NCBI GenBank assembly: GCA_011033025.1
Contig: WFMF01000189.1
Span: forward strand, 124,001-188,000
Source of the DNA: Beroe forskalii
Taxonomy: Eukaryota; Ctenophora; Nuda; Beroida; Beroidae
DNA length: 64,000 nt
Direction of reading: 5' to 3'
Shown here: piece after piece, positions 54,033 through 64,000 of the stretch
How the letters are laid out: each line of letters opens with the position of its first letter
Numbering within the stretch: position 1 is the stretch's first letter
Notes under the pieces: generated by a model
What the model was told of the DNA's origin: nothing
What the model saw: only the letters and a program-made list of their open reading frames with translations
The model's database searches: none
Position numbers and translations under genes: made by a program

Positions 54033-55150
54033 GGGGTTAAATTTTTGGGGGTTTATGGGTGCTTAATTAAATTTAATTTTGCTGTTTTTTGCACGATTTT
54101 TGGCTTTTTTTTTACAGAATGGAACATTTTTGTTGAGGATTTTCGACCCTTTTCTGAAATGGTACCATTTTTCGTCGAAGGTTGTTCGAGCCATAATTCT
54201 GAAATGGTACCATTTTTGTTGGCAATTTTTAACCCTTTTCTGAAATGGTACCATTTTCGGCCCTCTTCCAAAATGGTACCATTTTTCATTGATGATTTTC
54301 AACCCTTTTCTGAAATGGTACCATTTTTTGTTGAAGATTTTTGCCCTTTTCTGAAATGGTACCATTTTGTTGACAATTTTTGCCCTTCTTTGAAATGGTA
54401 CCATTTTTCATTGATGATTTTTTTACCCTTTGCTGAAATGGTACCATTTTTGTTGACGATTTATAACCTTTTTCTGAAATGGCACCATTTTTTGTTGAAG
54501 ATTTTTGGCACTTTTCTGAAATGGTATCATTTTAGGACCTTTTTTTGAAATGGTACCATTTTTCATTGATGATTTTCGACCCTTTTTTTGAAATGGTACT
54601 ATTTTTTGCCCTTTTCTAAATTGGTACCATTCTTTGTTGACGATTTTTGGCCCTTTTTTGAAATGGTACCATTTTCGATTGATGATTTTCGACCCTTTTC
54701 TGAGATGGTACCGTTTTTGATGACGAATTTCAACCCTTTTCTGAAATGGTGCCATTTTTTGTTGAAGATTTTTGGCACTTTTCTGAAATGGTACCATTTT
54801 TGTTGCAGATTTTTGAACCTTTTCTGAAATGGTACCATTTTTGGCCCTTTTCTGAAATGGTGCCATTTTTTGTTGATTGTTGACCCTTATCTAGAATGGT
54901 ACCCTTTTTTGAGATTTTTGGCTAAACTTTTCTTCCTTTCTTCGCTTCTTACTTCAAAACCGCCTTTAAAATTGAGCTAGGATCACAAGAATTACACATT
55001 TTCACCACAATTGAGCCATTTTTGTCTTAAATTTTGATCATTTTGGAAATGGTACCTGGAAAATTAAACCTCCATAAACCCTCAAGTGGATATCAAAAAA
55101 GGCAACCGTTGGTTAAATTTTTGGGGGTTTATGGGGTTTTATGGGGGTTG
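54033..55150. repeat. KpnI-palindrome minisatellite with flanking direct repeats
   Basis: About twenty units of the type CTGAAATGGTACCATTTTT joined by GTTGAYGATTTTYRACCCTT fill 54110-54905; unit length varies between about 33 and 60 bases. GATATCAA, then TTAAATTTTTGGGGGTTTAT, flank the array at 54012-54056 and 55088-55134. Long open frames on both strands (WYHF-rich) come from the repeat. It interrupts the RT gene between GRYQ and the VTPNEP segment. Confidence 0.8.
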
Positions 55151-55489
55151 CCCCCCCCAGAGTCACACCAAATGAACCGATGATCCCTGCTCTTCCTGTC
55201 AAACATGATGGTCTTGGTATCCAGGATCCTACTGAAACTTAAGTAAACTTATTAAGTTTTTATTGATCTCCACAAATTACAACTGCTCAACCAGAGTATG
55301 AAGCATCAGTTAGAGTCACTGCACAACTTAAAAACCTGATCCTGAACCAGACCATTTCACTTGAACCTCTAGACCAAAATAATGTCTAAGCAATCAAGGA
55401 CAGGCTTGAAATCATTAAATTATTTACACATTTATTTGCAGGATTGTAACAACAGTCCTGAATATGTTTAGTCCTTAATGGGTGGCCCT

Positions 55490-55627
55490 TTCAACAGATT
55501 TTAGATTTGGCTTGGTGCCTGCCCTCAGCACAACCTAGCTGCTTCTTTGTATATATCAACCAAGTGGAGGGAGTATATTTTAATTACTGTGCTGTAAAAT
55601 CTTATAATTGAATTGAATTGAATTGAG
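55490..55627 (+). repeat. Dispersed repeat with AATTGAATTGAATTG tail
   Basis: Best-preserved tail of the family also seen at 48360. CCTTAATGGGTGGCC just upstream (about 55475) is mirrored at 53380 by the minus-strand copy, so the repeat is at least 150 bases long. Confidence 0.6.
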
Positions 55628-55837
55628 AAATGAAAAAGCAACCAGGTATACTGGAGAGTTTGAAAACCTTAGTCAGAATCTTTCACCACTAGCTTATCAC
55701 TCTATTACAGCCAAGAAAGAGAAAGGGGGCCTCAGCATGGCTAACATCACTGCCTCTCAAACACCTTGGGTTTACTCTGAACAAGCAAGAGTTCAGGGAT
55801 GCCCTCGCCTTGAGATACAACTCGGGTATACAAGGTA

Positions 55838-55991
55838 TCTTACTACTTATAATTCTTCCTCATATATAAATATATATCTGTCTGTCCGGTTTTTGATTTC
55901 TGTCTGTCCAGTGGCTTAGATATAGCCACAGATTTTTCTGTGGATATGGAAAGTTCTGTGGATATGGAACCACAAATGACATTGTCCATTG
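55838..55991 (+). mobile_element. Non-autonomous Helitron, family 2, 5' fragment
   Basis: TCTTACTACTTATAATTC after A, then ATATATCTGTCTGTCCGG and ATATAGCCACAG as in the 9977 copy. No CTAG end: the sequence runs into the MITE at 55992. Confidence 0.65.
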
Positions 55992-57603
55992 CATGCCATT
56001 ACACACTTTTTCGAGCTAGTGGGTGCCAAGGCCTTCCCTAGATTTTTTTCTAGGGGGGCCTTTCGAAAATTAAGGGGGGTCAAAATTAATAATAATAATA
56101 ATAATAGTTGAACTTTAAACACTACTTTAAAGATAACTTTTACTCAGCAGTGTTGAAACTAATTACCTACAAATATGAATTAAGATACCAGAAAGTTATT
56201 ATCAAAAGTGAGCAATAAATTATTATGCAGTTTAGAAAAAGGTTAATGCTTATGTCAGCTTAAAACCACAATCAAAAAATATGTGCAATCATAAACATAA
56301 AGAATTAGCTATATAATTTATCTACTTCTACAGAATTGAGTCTAAACAAATAAGTTTTCAGTTTTGATTTGAATTCATCCACATTAGCTGCTGAAGAGAT
56401 GTTAGCTGGGAGTCTATTGAAAATCCTTGGAGCAATATGAGAAAAACATCTTTTACCATATTTAGAGTTTGAAAAGGGTGTAACAAGTCTAATAACATGT
56501 CCATGATGAGCATACTTAAACATATCCTGGATGTAAAAAGGAGCAGTTCCAATAATAGCCTTGTATGTCAGCAGTGCAATTTTGAATAGTATTCTTTTTC
56601 TGATATCAAGCCAGTGCAAAGTTGTGAGGTCTTCACCAAGATGGTCATATTTGAATTTACCTGTTATTACCTTGCTTGCTGCATTCTGAATCAACTGTAA
56701 CTGGTTTATCTGCCTTTCACCAGCTCCTATATAAAGGGCATTACAGTAGTCAAGACAAGATAAGACCATACTATTGACAACTAATTTCATACAACTTTCA
56801 GGTAAAAGCTGTCTAATTTTTCTAAGGTTTCTGATTGTATGGAAGCATTTCTTTTTCAGCGATACAATCTGTTCATCAAATTGTAGTCTACTATCAATCC
56901 TGAAACCTAAACTCTTAACAGATGAAACGAACATGATGTTTGTGAACTGAGTAAGAGCAACTCCACTAATATCTATTTCTCTCAGAACATTACTTGGTCC
57001 CAATACTATGATTTCAGTTTTGGACCTATTCAGCTGAAGGTAGAACTGAGACATCCATTTTTCAATGGTATGAAAACAGTTTGTAAGCTCCTGAGTTATC
57101 ACTTGAACTTGCTGAGCAGGACTGAAAGCTTTAAGAACTTGATGGTCATCAGCATATCCTATGATATCAAAATTTAGCTTTTTTACAAGACGATAAATTG
57201 ATCTGAGATACAGATTAAACAGAACAGGTCCCAGGACAGACCCCTGTGGTACACCGAAACGTATTGTGATGCTCTCAGATGTTGTACTACCAAGTCTTAT
57301 TCTTTGTGACCTGCCTTTCAGAAAACTAGTGAACCATGCTAGAGCAGTACCCCTTATTCCTATTTCATTTTTGAGTATTTGTAGCAAAAGATTGTGATCA
57401 ACAGTATCAAATTGACAAAAGCAAATTTTCATTTTTCAAAGCCCTATTATTTTCACTATTTCGCAACTAAAATCATGATTTATTGATTGACTTCCTTTTG
57501 ATGGTCAAATTTTTGAGAAAATCCTAGGTAGGGCCAAGGCCCCCCTAAGATTTTTCTAGAGGGGGCCTTTTGAAAACTAGGGGGGGGGGCGTGTAGTCCC
57601 ATG
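55992..57603. mobile_element. hAT-like MITE, second copy, split by a LINE
   Basis: 55992-56087 starts CATGCCATTACACAC, and 57433-57603 ends GGCGTGTAGTCCCATG. Together they correspond to the 34660 element in inverted orientation. The LINE 56088-57432 lies between. Flanking 8-mers GTCCATTG and GACTCCTT do not match, so the target duplication has decayed or one end is wrong. Confidence 0.65.
56088..57432 (-). mobile_element. CR1/L2-like LINE, 5'-truncated, second family
   Basis: A 375-codon frame (57432-56305) holds the catalytic half of the RT and the C-terminus: FDTVDHNLLL, GVPQGSVLGPVLFNLYLRS, YADDHQVLKAF, QLNRSKTEIIVLGP, SLGFRIDSRL, LHWLDIRKRILFKIALLTYK. It is followed by a 3' UTR and TAATAATAA tail. 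It is clearly related to, but distinct from, the LINE at 43227. The 5' end is lost, so it is inactive although the remaining frame is open. Confidence 0.9.
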
Positions 57604-57879
57604 GACTCCTTTGCTTTTCATGTAAGAAAGGGGGTTATGTGAACATGAGGCACAGAAATGTCCATGACTGCATCAGTAACATGATGAAGGATGTCTGTGT
57701 TGATATGAAGATTGAACCATCTCTGCTACCTGTCAAACCGAATGACTACAGCACAAAAACTACAACTGATGATGGTGCAAGACTTGACATTTCTGCCTGT
57801 GGACTAAGATTAAGTATTCTCTGCAAGTTTGGGGTTGATTGCTGCTGAAATGGCCATTTGAGGTCCAAGTCTTAGTCTT

Positions 57880-58345
57880 AGTAAATGGCCAAGGTCGGTT
57901 TAATCAACCAGGCCGGTGGCAGCCATGCAGAGCATGGAGACTTCCCTATACACTAGGCCAAGGGTGTGAACTCCAGGGTGGTTTTTTAGGCCACCCGACT
58001 GCCGGGTTATATCCTGGGCTGAGAGCAGACCCTGTCCTGGACCACACAGGTCTGGGATTCCACCAAACGCCCCTGGTTTCAAACGGACTGCAAAGCAAGT
58101 CAAGGCTTGCCTGCAGGTTAGGTCAGCTTTCAGCCGAAGATGGTTATGTACCATCTCCCCTTCGTCTAGCCGGGATCTACAGGGTGGCCTGACCCAGCCA
58201 GACTGTGTAAAACATATTCCCATCGATTGGGATTTAATCTGGGCTCAATGGGCAAAGCCCAGTTCAGGATACTGCCTGGAACAGAAGAGTACTGTTGATA
58301 TTGTATTAAATGATATTGTATTAAACAATAAACTTTTTTTTTCTT
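57880..58345. repeat. GC-richer 400-bp repeat-like block of unknown type
   Basis: From about GGCCAAGGTCGGTTTAATC to AATAAACTTTTTTTT the base composition rises well above its surroundings. It contains several short inverted pairs (CAGCCATGCAGAGCATGG, GGGATTTAATCTGGGCTC) and ends in AATAAA plus a T-run. It could be a SINE or a processed transcript end. No Pol III A/B box pair was convincing, and there is no second copy in the window. Confidence 0.4.
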
Positions 58346-58693
58346 TTTTTTTTTTATAAAAATTTTTTGTAAAGGTTATTGCTAGTCAGGATTGTAAAAA
58401 TAATGTACATAAACGGAAAATATATTGAAAAAATGAATGAAATGGTAGAATTAAAATAAACACAAGGAAATTTATTAGGCGTAATTTCCCAAACACTAGG
58501 GATTGCGTGGTGAGTGCTTGAGCCTCTACCAAAAGTGGTGGAAACACATGGGAGATAAGAGGTATCCTGATTCATGAAAGAACTGAAATAGAGAAGCCAC
58601 CCAGAATTGAGGTGGGGGAGTATGGGTTAATTAAGAGAAAAGAGCAACGACTAGGTTCCTGAGTGCTAGAACATTGTGCCACGCAGAGCACTT
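58346..58693. other. AT-rich DNA, nothing recognised
   Basis: Possibly the 3' UTR of the LINE fragment that follows on the minus strand. Confidence 0.3.
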
Positions 58694-59067
58694 TCAATGT
58701 TCTGCTTTTTTCCCAGTTAGAGCCAACCGAACAAGCCTCACAAAACCTTGCCATATCAACGGTTTTTCAAGCTGGAACTGTTTGCTGATATACCATTTCG
58801 CAGCTAGATTTAGGTAGTTAACAATATCGTTACTATGATTCAATAAGATAAAATGGACTAGGTTATTGTCCCTACATAGGGGGTCAATTTTCCGCAAAAT
58901 AAAAAAGTCTTAAGCTGCTTTAAGAAAGAAATGGTGTGAGGACAGTGGATAAAAATGTGCGGAAGTGTTTCAATAGCGATATTACACTTCAGACAGTTTG
59001 AGCTATCAGTAACAATATTCATTTTAAATCTACTATACCTACAAGTTGAGATTCTCAACTTAAACAA
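58694..59067 (-). mobile_element. LINE fragment: C-terminal zinc knuckle and tail
   Basis: Minus-strand frames give CLKCNIAIETLPHIFIHCP (C-x2-C-x7-H-x4-C family pattern), then NYLNLAAKWYISKQFQLEK and PLIWQGFVRLV. This is the usual end of LINE ORF2 proteins. The two parts are in different frames (change near 58880). No RT core remains. Confidence 0.6.
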
Positions 59068-59130
59068 TAACTTATTGTTGCTGTTGTTGTCGGTATATTT
59101 GTTGTTGTTGCTGTTGCTGTTGTTTTGGGC
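59068..59130. repeat. TTG/CTG microsatellite
   Basis: Imperfect run of TTGTTGCTGTTG units. Confidence 0.7.
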
Positions 59131-59183
59131 AGAGCATGGGTCCTTTAACTATCCTTTGACGTTTCCTTAGCTCGGCTAAGCAA

Positions 59184-59312
59184 AGGTATATAAAATGGTT
59201 AAATTATATTCTTGTGTTTGAGAAAAGAGAATTTGAAAACATGCTATCAAGCTGACATTGAGGCGAAAATATCGAAAAATGATGAACATGTACCATTTTA
59301 AGCCGTTTCATA
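59184..59312. repeat. Direct repeat of about 130 bp, copy 1
   Basis: AAAGGTATATAAAATGGTTA through CATTTTAAGCCGTTT, repeated at 59731-59859 with about four substitutions; copies start 547 bases apart. Confidence 0.85.
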
Positions 59313-59730
59313 GCTGTAAAAGCAAAGTGTTAAATGGAAGCAGTCTACTAGGTGTGTTTAGAGGGACAAGAGCTACATTACAAGTTACACACATAAAAAT
59401 ACTCGCAGCAATATATCATGAATTATAAAACCGTTATCAGTGAAATACCAACTTTTAAAAGGCTGAGTGTGATACACAAATTACACGCAGGTGATTCAGA
59501 ATTAAAATAGACACATAACATCTTTTAGGAATAAGATAAGCCATATAAAACTTGTAGTATATGTTAATGTATAGAAATAATTGAATTATTAACAGTGGTT
59601 TGAGAGTTGAATGGTTGGATTGATAATGTTTAGTTTGTTTTCAAATACTCTAAAGGAGCGGGCGGTCAGCCTGGCGGTTCTGACATGTGTACCAGAATGT
59701 GTGAATGACAATGCAGTATATAAAATGGTT

Positions 59731-59859
59731 AAAAGGTATATAAAATGGTTAAATTATATTCTTGTGTTTGAGAAAAGAAAATTTGAAAATATGTTATCAA
59801 GCTGACATTGAGGCGAAAATATCGAAAAATGATGAACATGTACCATTTTAAGCCGTTTG
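59731..59859. repeat. Direct repeat of about 130 bp, copy 2
   Basis: Second copy. A short extra AAAATGGTTAAAAGGTATAT duplication precedes it. Confidence 0.85.
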
Positions 59860-60051
59860 AGGTCCAAAAAACCTCTAAAAAACCACAAAATCGCCATTTT
59901 CTCAGTTCGCGTTTTTTCCAATAAAAGTGCACTTCACTCAAACACTTATAACTTCGGCTACAATTGATATTTTCGCATAATTCTTTTTTACGTGAAACTA
60001 GACTAAATTCCTCTGAAACAGATGGACTCGATTTTTTGAGTTAGGGCTTCA

Positions 60052-60082
60052 AAAATTTTGGTGCCAAAAGCACCAAAATTTT
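60052..60082. repeat. Perfect hairpin, 13-bp arms
   Basis: AAAATTTTGGTGC, loop of five, GCACCAAAATTTT. Confidence 0.85.
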
Positions 60083-60273
60083 AGCGCTGGGCCAAAAAAA
60101 TTGAAGGCCTAACTTGTCTTGAATGCTATGGCACTCCAACTAACTGCAGATATTTCGATTTTATGCAAAATCCATGAAATTTGCTCTGCAATGTGAGAAA
60201 TTTTGCAGTTTGCTCAGGGAATTTGCAGTTCCCATCAGGACCTGTACCTCCAGTCACCATATATGATGTGGTG

Positions 60274-60364
60274 ATGTCAACATGGCACTGCTCAGCCATG
60301 ACGCTATTAACTACTAACCATGAGTAGTAAATAGCCTCATGGCTGAGAGGTGCCATGTTGACAT
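60274..60364. repeat. 91-bp foldback with arms of about 42 bp
   Basis: ATGTCAACATGGCACTGCTC ... GAGAGGTGCCATGTTGACAT with about four mismatches and a six-base centre (ACCATG). The arms contain the smaller palindrome CATGGCTGA/TCAGCCATG. Confidence 0.82.
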
Positions 60365-61777
60365 GTTGGTGAATATAGCTACAGGGTCTATTGAAGAGTC
60401 ATGCTTGGTGGCATGCAACCAATCTACACTGGTTATTGACACAATCTCTCATAGACTAAGACCTGTATATGAGCATATGTGGTACCCTAACTTGTCAAAA
60501 GGGTTGTTAAAGGTGGTAGTAAAAAGGGTTTTGAAGCCAAATCTTTGAAAATTTTTGCTTTGAGGTTTTTGTATGCAGGAAAAAATGTTTGACAGGGGCA
60601 GTTCAAACTGCAGTTTGTACATCTTTCGTGTGCAAAGTGAAAGTTTGTGCAGCATATGCCATATAATAGACAAATAAATAACATGTCTGTACACCATGCA
60701 AACCTATGCTGAGGAAACAGTTAATCCAATAATAATGTTTCAAATTATTTTGGGTTTTAACATTTTTATGGGGTTTAAACAACTGTTCTTATTTTCTGCC
60801 CAAAACCTCAATGTTTTCTCTTGCCTCAATGTTTTCTCTTGCCACTCACATTATTCATTCTATAGGCAATAAGGAAAGTGAAATTCTAAGCCAAAAATTT
60901 TAGTGCTGACAGAAAAATCCACCTACGATGATCAATCAGCATTTGTATGCATGTATATTGTATATTTGCCTTGCTATATTTAAATTGCATTTATTTAGAA
61001 TTGTCCAGATAAAGATTTTGATAGTTTAAAGATCTGTGTGGAGTTGGCATTGTGCAGGTTTAGAAACATGTGGTGATTGAAATTGCAGGTTTTCGAGTGT
61101 TAACATACATCTCGTGCAGTAGGCTGATGGAGTGATGGTTATGGGATGAGTGGAAAAAAGCATGGCGACAAACGAAAGTGAGTTCTCAGTTTTACTATGA
61201 TTACATATTGTAAGGCAGAAACCTTCAATGTTTTAGTGTTTATAGAAATTCCAAATCAAGTGGGTTTTAGAGGGTTTAGGCAGGCGCCAGGCTTGTTTTT
61301 TTCTTTATTTTGGTTTTTTCAAGCTCTTGGTGCAGCTCAGCAGCCAAATTTTTTGAGTTAAGCATCATATTTATCGTCAATTCAAAGCTTTATTTCAAAT
61401 CAAAGACAGCTATGATTGAAAATAATAAAAATATCAATTGCTGAAAAGCAGGGTTCTGGACTCTGGGGGCTGCTGCCCCCAGAAGCCAGACGATATGAGA
61501 GAATGACAAATTTGAAATAACTGAAATTATAAAATTTGAAGAGATATTAAAACTTCTAAATAAATGCCAGTGGAAGGGGTCTGGGGGTGGCAGCCCCCAG
61601 AAGTCAAACGTTCTGAGAGAACAATTTTGTCATCTTATTAATAGGATTCTAACTCTCATTTTGGCCAATTTATACATTCGTGTCGCAATTAAAAAAATAG
61701 AAAGCGAACAATTTTATATTTTGACCACAAACCATTGCATTCGGGGAAACTAAAAATATAGGTATAGAAATTTTGCA
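60365..61777. other. Non-coding DNA with two hairpin repeats
   Basis: Two copies of a unit of about 50 bases containing CTGGGGGCTGCTGCCCCCAG (near 61457) and CTGGGGGTGGCAGCCCCCAG (near 61571). CAATGTTTTCTCTTGCC repeats near 60808 and 60826. Nothing coding recognised. Confidence 0.5.
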
Positions 61778-62262
61778 GCTTACCTTACAAGATAAAATAA
61801 CATGGGACAATAATTCCGGGGATCGAAATTTTGGGGTTCGAAAATGTGGGGATTTTTTTCAAAATCCCCAAATTTCGTACCCCAAATTAAATTAGAGGAT
61901 TTTCGCCTTATTTTAAAATTCGAAAAATAAGGTAACTTTTGGGAATAAATCAGAACTTCAGAAAGGCCAATATTGATGTAGTAGAATTTCCAGTAAAAGA
62001 TCCCTTTATGGAGTCGAGTGTGGAAGGTTTTAATTGGAATAACTGCATTTTAGATATTTTGAACTCTTCTGCACTGATATACTTATTGAAATTTGTCTGG
62101 GAATTTCATATTCTATGCACTGTTAGTCAAATCACAAACCCAAAATTAACTAATTCGGGGGAAATAATTTTGGGGATCAAAATTTTGGGGGTACGAAAAT
62201 ATGGGGATTTTTTCGAAAAATCCCCAAATTTCGTACCTTTTAAATATGTCTCGTAAGGTAGC
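61778..62262. mobile_element. hAT-like MITE, copy 2 (485 bp)
   Basis: Ends GCTTACCTTACAAGATA and, complemented, GCTACCTTACGAGACA. Flanking 8-mers ATTTTGCA and TTTGTGCA agree at six of eight bases, consistent with an aged 8-bp duplication. The block GGGGATCRAAATTTTGGGG followed by CCCCAAATTTCGTACC occurs twice inside, forming hairpins. Copy 1 lies at 11150. Confidence 0.72.
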
Positions 62263-63396
62263 TTTGTGCACCCCTGTGCAATGCTACATTCATGGACTAC
62301 CAAAAGTAAAAAAGGTTCTCAATGAAGCAAAAGGTAGGATTTTTCCAGGATCTTTCTTGATAATTTTTGTCAAAAACTTTTAGTTCCCAACAGGACCCGA
62401 AATCAACCAAATCTGCAGGGGTGTATAATAACATAATAATATATATTTGGAAATGACACAAATTTTTATTTTAATTGGTTTTTCACACCTTTCTGAAAAG
62501 GTACTAATTTTTTTCTGGCCGTCAAATGGGGGTTGTATGACAGTTACCTCATCCTTGCCACCAGGGAGTGCTTTTATTATGTCTTTACACATCAAATCTG
62601 ATCTTGTGGGGATGTTTTCACCAAGGTGAAATAGGTAGATTGCTAACAGTTATTCTTTCAGAATTGAAGCTCTCTCTGAGGATGAGAAAACAACAGTCAA
62701 GAAGTAAGTTGCATTCTCAAAATTTTCCTATGAATATTTGTAGTCAGAATTGTAAATGCAGAACGCAGTAGGTCCATTTTGACATTTTCATTAGGAAAAG
62801 AACATATTATGTTCTTTTCCTACTCAGTTGTAACTAAAATAGTTAAGCACCGAATTGAACGAGATAATATTCATACAAGAAATAGTTATCAAAAGATATT
62901 TCATACAAAAATTTCAGAGAAGGGTCAATCCCGATAATCGATGACAAGACGAAGATGAAGAGGTAGGTCAATGTTATGTTACAATTGGTTTAATCTTGAA
63001 CATCAAACTCCTTCTCCTAAATATCAAAACTTCGAAGACAATGAGACTGGTAAATGAATTCATAACTATCGTTTAGTTACTTGTTATTATAATAATTCTG
63101 ACTCAAATTCAAATTTTAACCAGTTCTTAGAAAATGAGATTGCTTATAAATTAGCTCTCATGGCTTATCAATACAATCATGAATCAATAATTGTGGTTAC
63201 CTGTAAACTGTATAACTATTATAACTCAAGTTAAATATATTATAGCTCAAAGTCAAGTAATTAAAACTTAACTGAAATTTGTATTAGACGTTTGGCAAAC
63301 TGAAAGCTGTCAATTAAATAGAATGACCTATCATGTCAACTGCTGACGAACAAACACTGCTTTTGTGACATTTGCATTTTGATAACATATAAAGCC
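62263..63396. other. AT-rich DNA up to the gap
   Basis: Contains a 31-base palindrome at 62802-62832 (TAGGAAAAGAACATA around a central T). No gene recognised. Confidence 0.5.
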
Positions 63397-63496
63397 NNNN
63401 NNNNNNNNNNNNNNNNNNNNNNNNNNNNNNNNNNNNNNNNNNNNNNNNNNNNNNNNNNNNNNNNNNNNNNNNNNNNNNNNNNNNNNNNNNNNNNNN
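63397..63496. other. Assembly gap (100 N)
   Basis: Exactly 100 N, the usual placeholder for a gap of unknown size. Confidence 0.99.
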
Positions 63497-64000
63497 GATG
63501 TGATGGGGGGTATGGCATGGAAGAAGTCACTTGTGTGCATGATGATGAAGAAGAAATTGTTCAAGAATGTGATGTTTGTCCTCCATGTGAGGATACTGTT
63601 AGAGAAGACCTGGATAGCTCTTCTGTGAGGGATGTACTACAAGGTTTCACAGAAAGTGTGCTGGAATCACTAGAACCAGCCATTCAGTCCATCATTTCAG
63701 CCTTGCCACAGTTCTTGCTAACTCTAGCAACATCAGAGCCAAAAATATGCTCAAAATAAGATCAGGGCTATAGCCTTCTGATTCATAGCTTATGCAGTGA
63801 CATAATACATGTTTTTATTGTAACATTATACCTTCCTTATGCGCATGATATCAGAGCGCTGACAGGAGCTATAGCTTGAGCAACTCTCCTAGTAAGATTT
63901 TCAAATCCAATGATTGCTTGGGTAAGTGTGAAGGGTCCCTGTCGAAAATAGGCTTCCCCGAACAATTTTTCCAAAAAGCTTTTGGAGCCCTGTCAGAAAG
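63497..64000 (+). pseudogene. Second copy of the RT-gene N-terminal region, without the LINE
   Basis: Nearly identical to 43087-43226 joined to 47823-48200. The open frame reads GMEEVTCVHDDEEEIVQECD, VCPPCEDTVREDLDSSSVRD, then LQGFTESVLESLEPAIQSII and ends SEPKICSK. Two CxxC-like Cys and acidic residues are present but no known domain. The last 80 bases differ from 48120-48200 mainly in homopolymers, as at a poor contig edge. The copy may be the other allele or a duplicate. Confidence 0.8.

Larger units (their letters stand above)
43087..57845 (+). pseudogene. Reverse-transcriptase family gene split by nested insertions
   Basis: Seven or more collinear plus-strand pieces: 43087-43226 with 47823-47950 (Cys-containing acidic N-terminus, likely), 48473-48830 (LQKPSIKSKS, KCLAKWKKGDIDELMDEY, FCRLMFAGKVGKALKFI), 52476-53240 (RT core: YVSCLMACRLIPLVKD, LLLAENAFNSLNRKTALLNI, AMPMYSFATLP, CWFTDDASSAG), 53740-54030 (SNEFIPSVVGRYQ), 55150-55420 (ALPVKHDGLGIQDPTE), 55620-55830 ([18 protein letters not shown]) and 57640-57845 (EPSLLPVKP, TDDGARLDISACG). 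From memory these match, in order, RT proteins predicted in cnidarian and other invertebrate genomes. I do not assign a clade. The element is old and broken in many places besides the insertions. Confidence 0.72.

Noticed and set aside
54053-54866. Open frames with repeated WYHF on both strands
   Set aside because: Direct product of the GGTACC-centred repeat.
59184-59859. Direct repeats as ends of an LTR-type element
   Set aside because: No TG...CA ends, primer site, polypurine tract or coding sequence between them.
60339-60548. Frame with HRLRPVYEHMWYPNLSKG, vaguely like transposon-associated proteins
   Set aside because: The similarity is too short, and the start lies inside a foldback hairpin.

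Overview
The window comes from a repeat-rich, AT-rich nuclear genome of an invertebrate animal. The host genes are spliced with GT-AG introns: Wntless, a GT12-like N-acetylgalactosaminyltransferase, the protease ATP23 and a Kip-type CDK inhibitor. LINEs, Helitrons and foldback elements fill most of the rest. The phylum cannot be fixed from this sequence. There are no bacterial-type operons, rRNA or CRISPR arrays, and I recognised no tRNA.

Layout. 1-12850: the last four exons of Wntless on the plus strand (471-614, 9788-9926, 12530-12625, 12771-12850). Its 9.2-kb intron holds a complete antisense glycosyltransferase gene (3184-1263), a TIR element lodged in a 133-bp tandem array (5028-8790) and foldback DNA. 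The next intron holds Helitrons and a minisatellite that runs up to the splice acceptor. 12851-30265: intergenic DNA with a 5'-truncated LINE copy (15340-17118), a decayed CR1/L2-like LINE (19565-23520) and a poor-looking stretch (23530-26300) carrying an inverted copy of that LINE's 5' end. 30266-37332, minus strand: ATP23 in three exons, then exons of a p21/p27/p57-like CDK inhibitor, with three joined Helitrons (35416-36980) in its introns or flank. 38880-43042: LINE remnants, GC-rich palindromic elements with a 13-bp minisatellite, and a foldback element.

43087-57845 is a mosaic: one reverse-transcriptase gene, of a kind common in invertebrate genomes, broken into at least seven pieces by nested insertions. 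The insertions include a full-length LINE with both ORFs open (43227-47822), LINE fragments, a Helitron, a 700-bp foldback element, a KpnI-palindrome minisatellite, and a hAT-like MITE itself split by another LINE. 57846-63396 holds small repeats, palindromes and a second hAT-like MITE. After a 100-base gap, 63497-64000 repeats the start of the RT gene WITHOUT the LINE: an empty site matching the filled site at 43226/47823.

The four host genes act in separate processes (Wnt secretion, Golgi glycosylation, mitochondrial ATP-synthase processing and CDK control). They are neighbours, not a pathway. The most informative signals are the filled/empty LINE pair, the Helitron array and Helitron minisatellite, and the nested RT gene.
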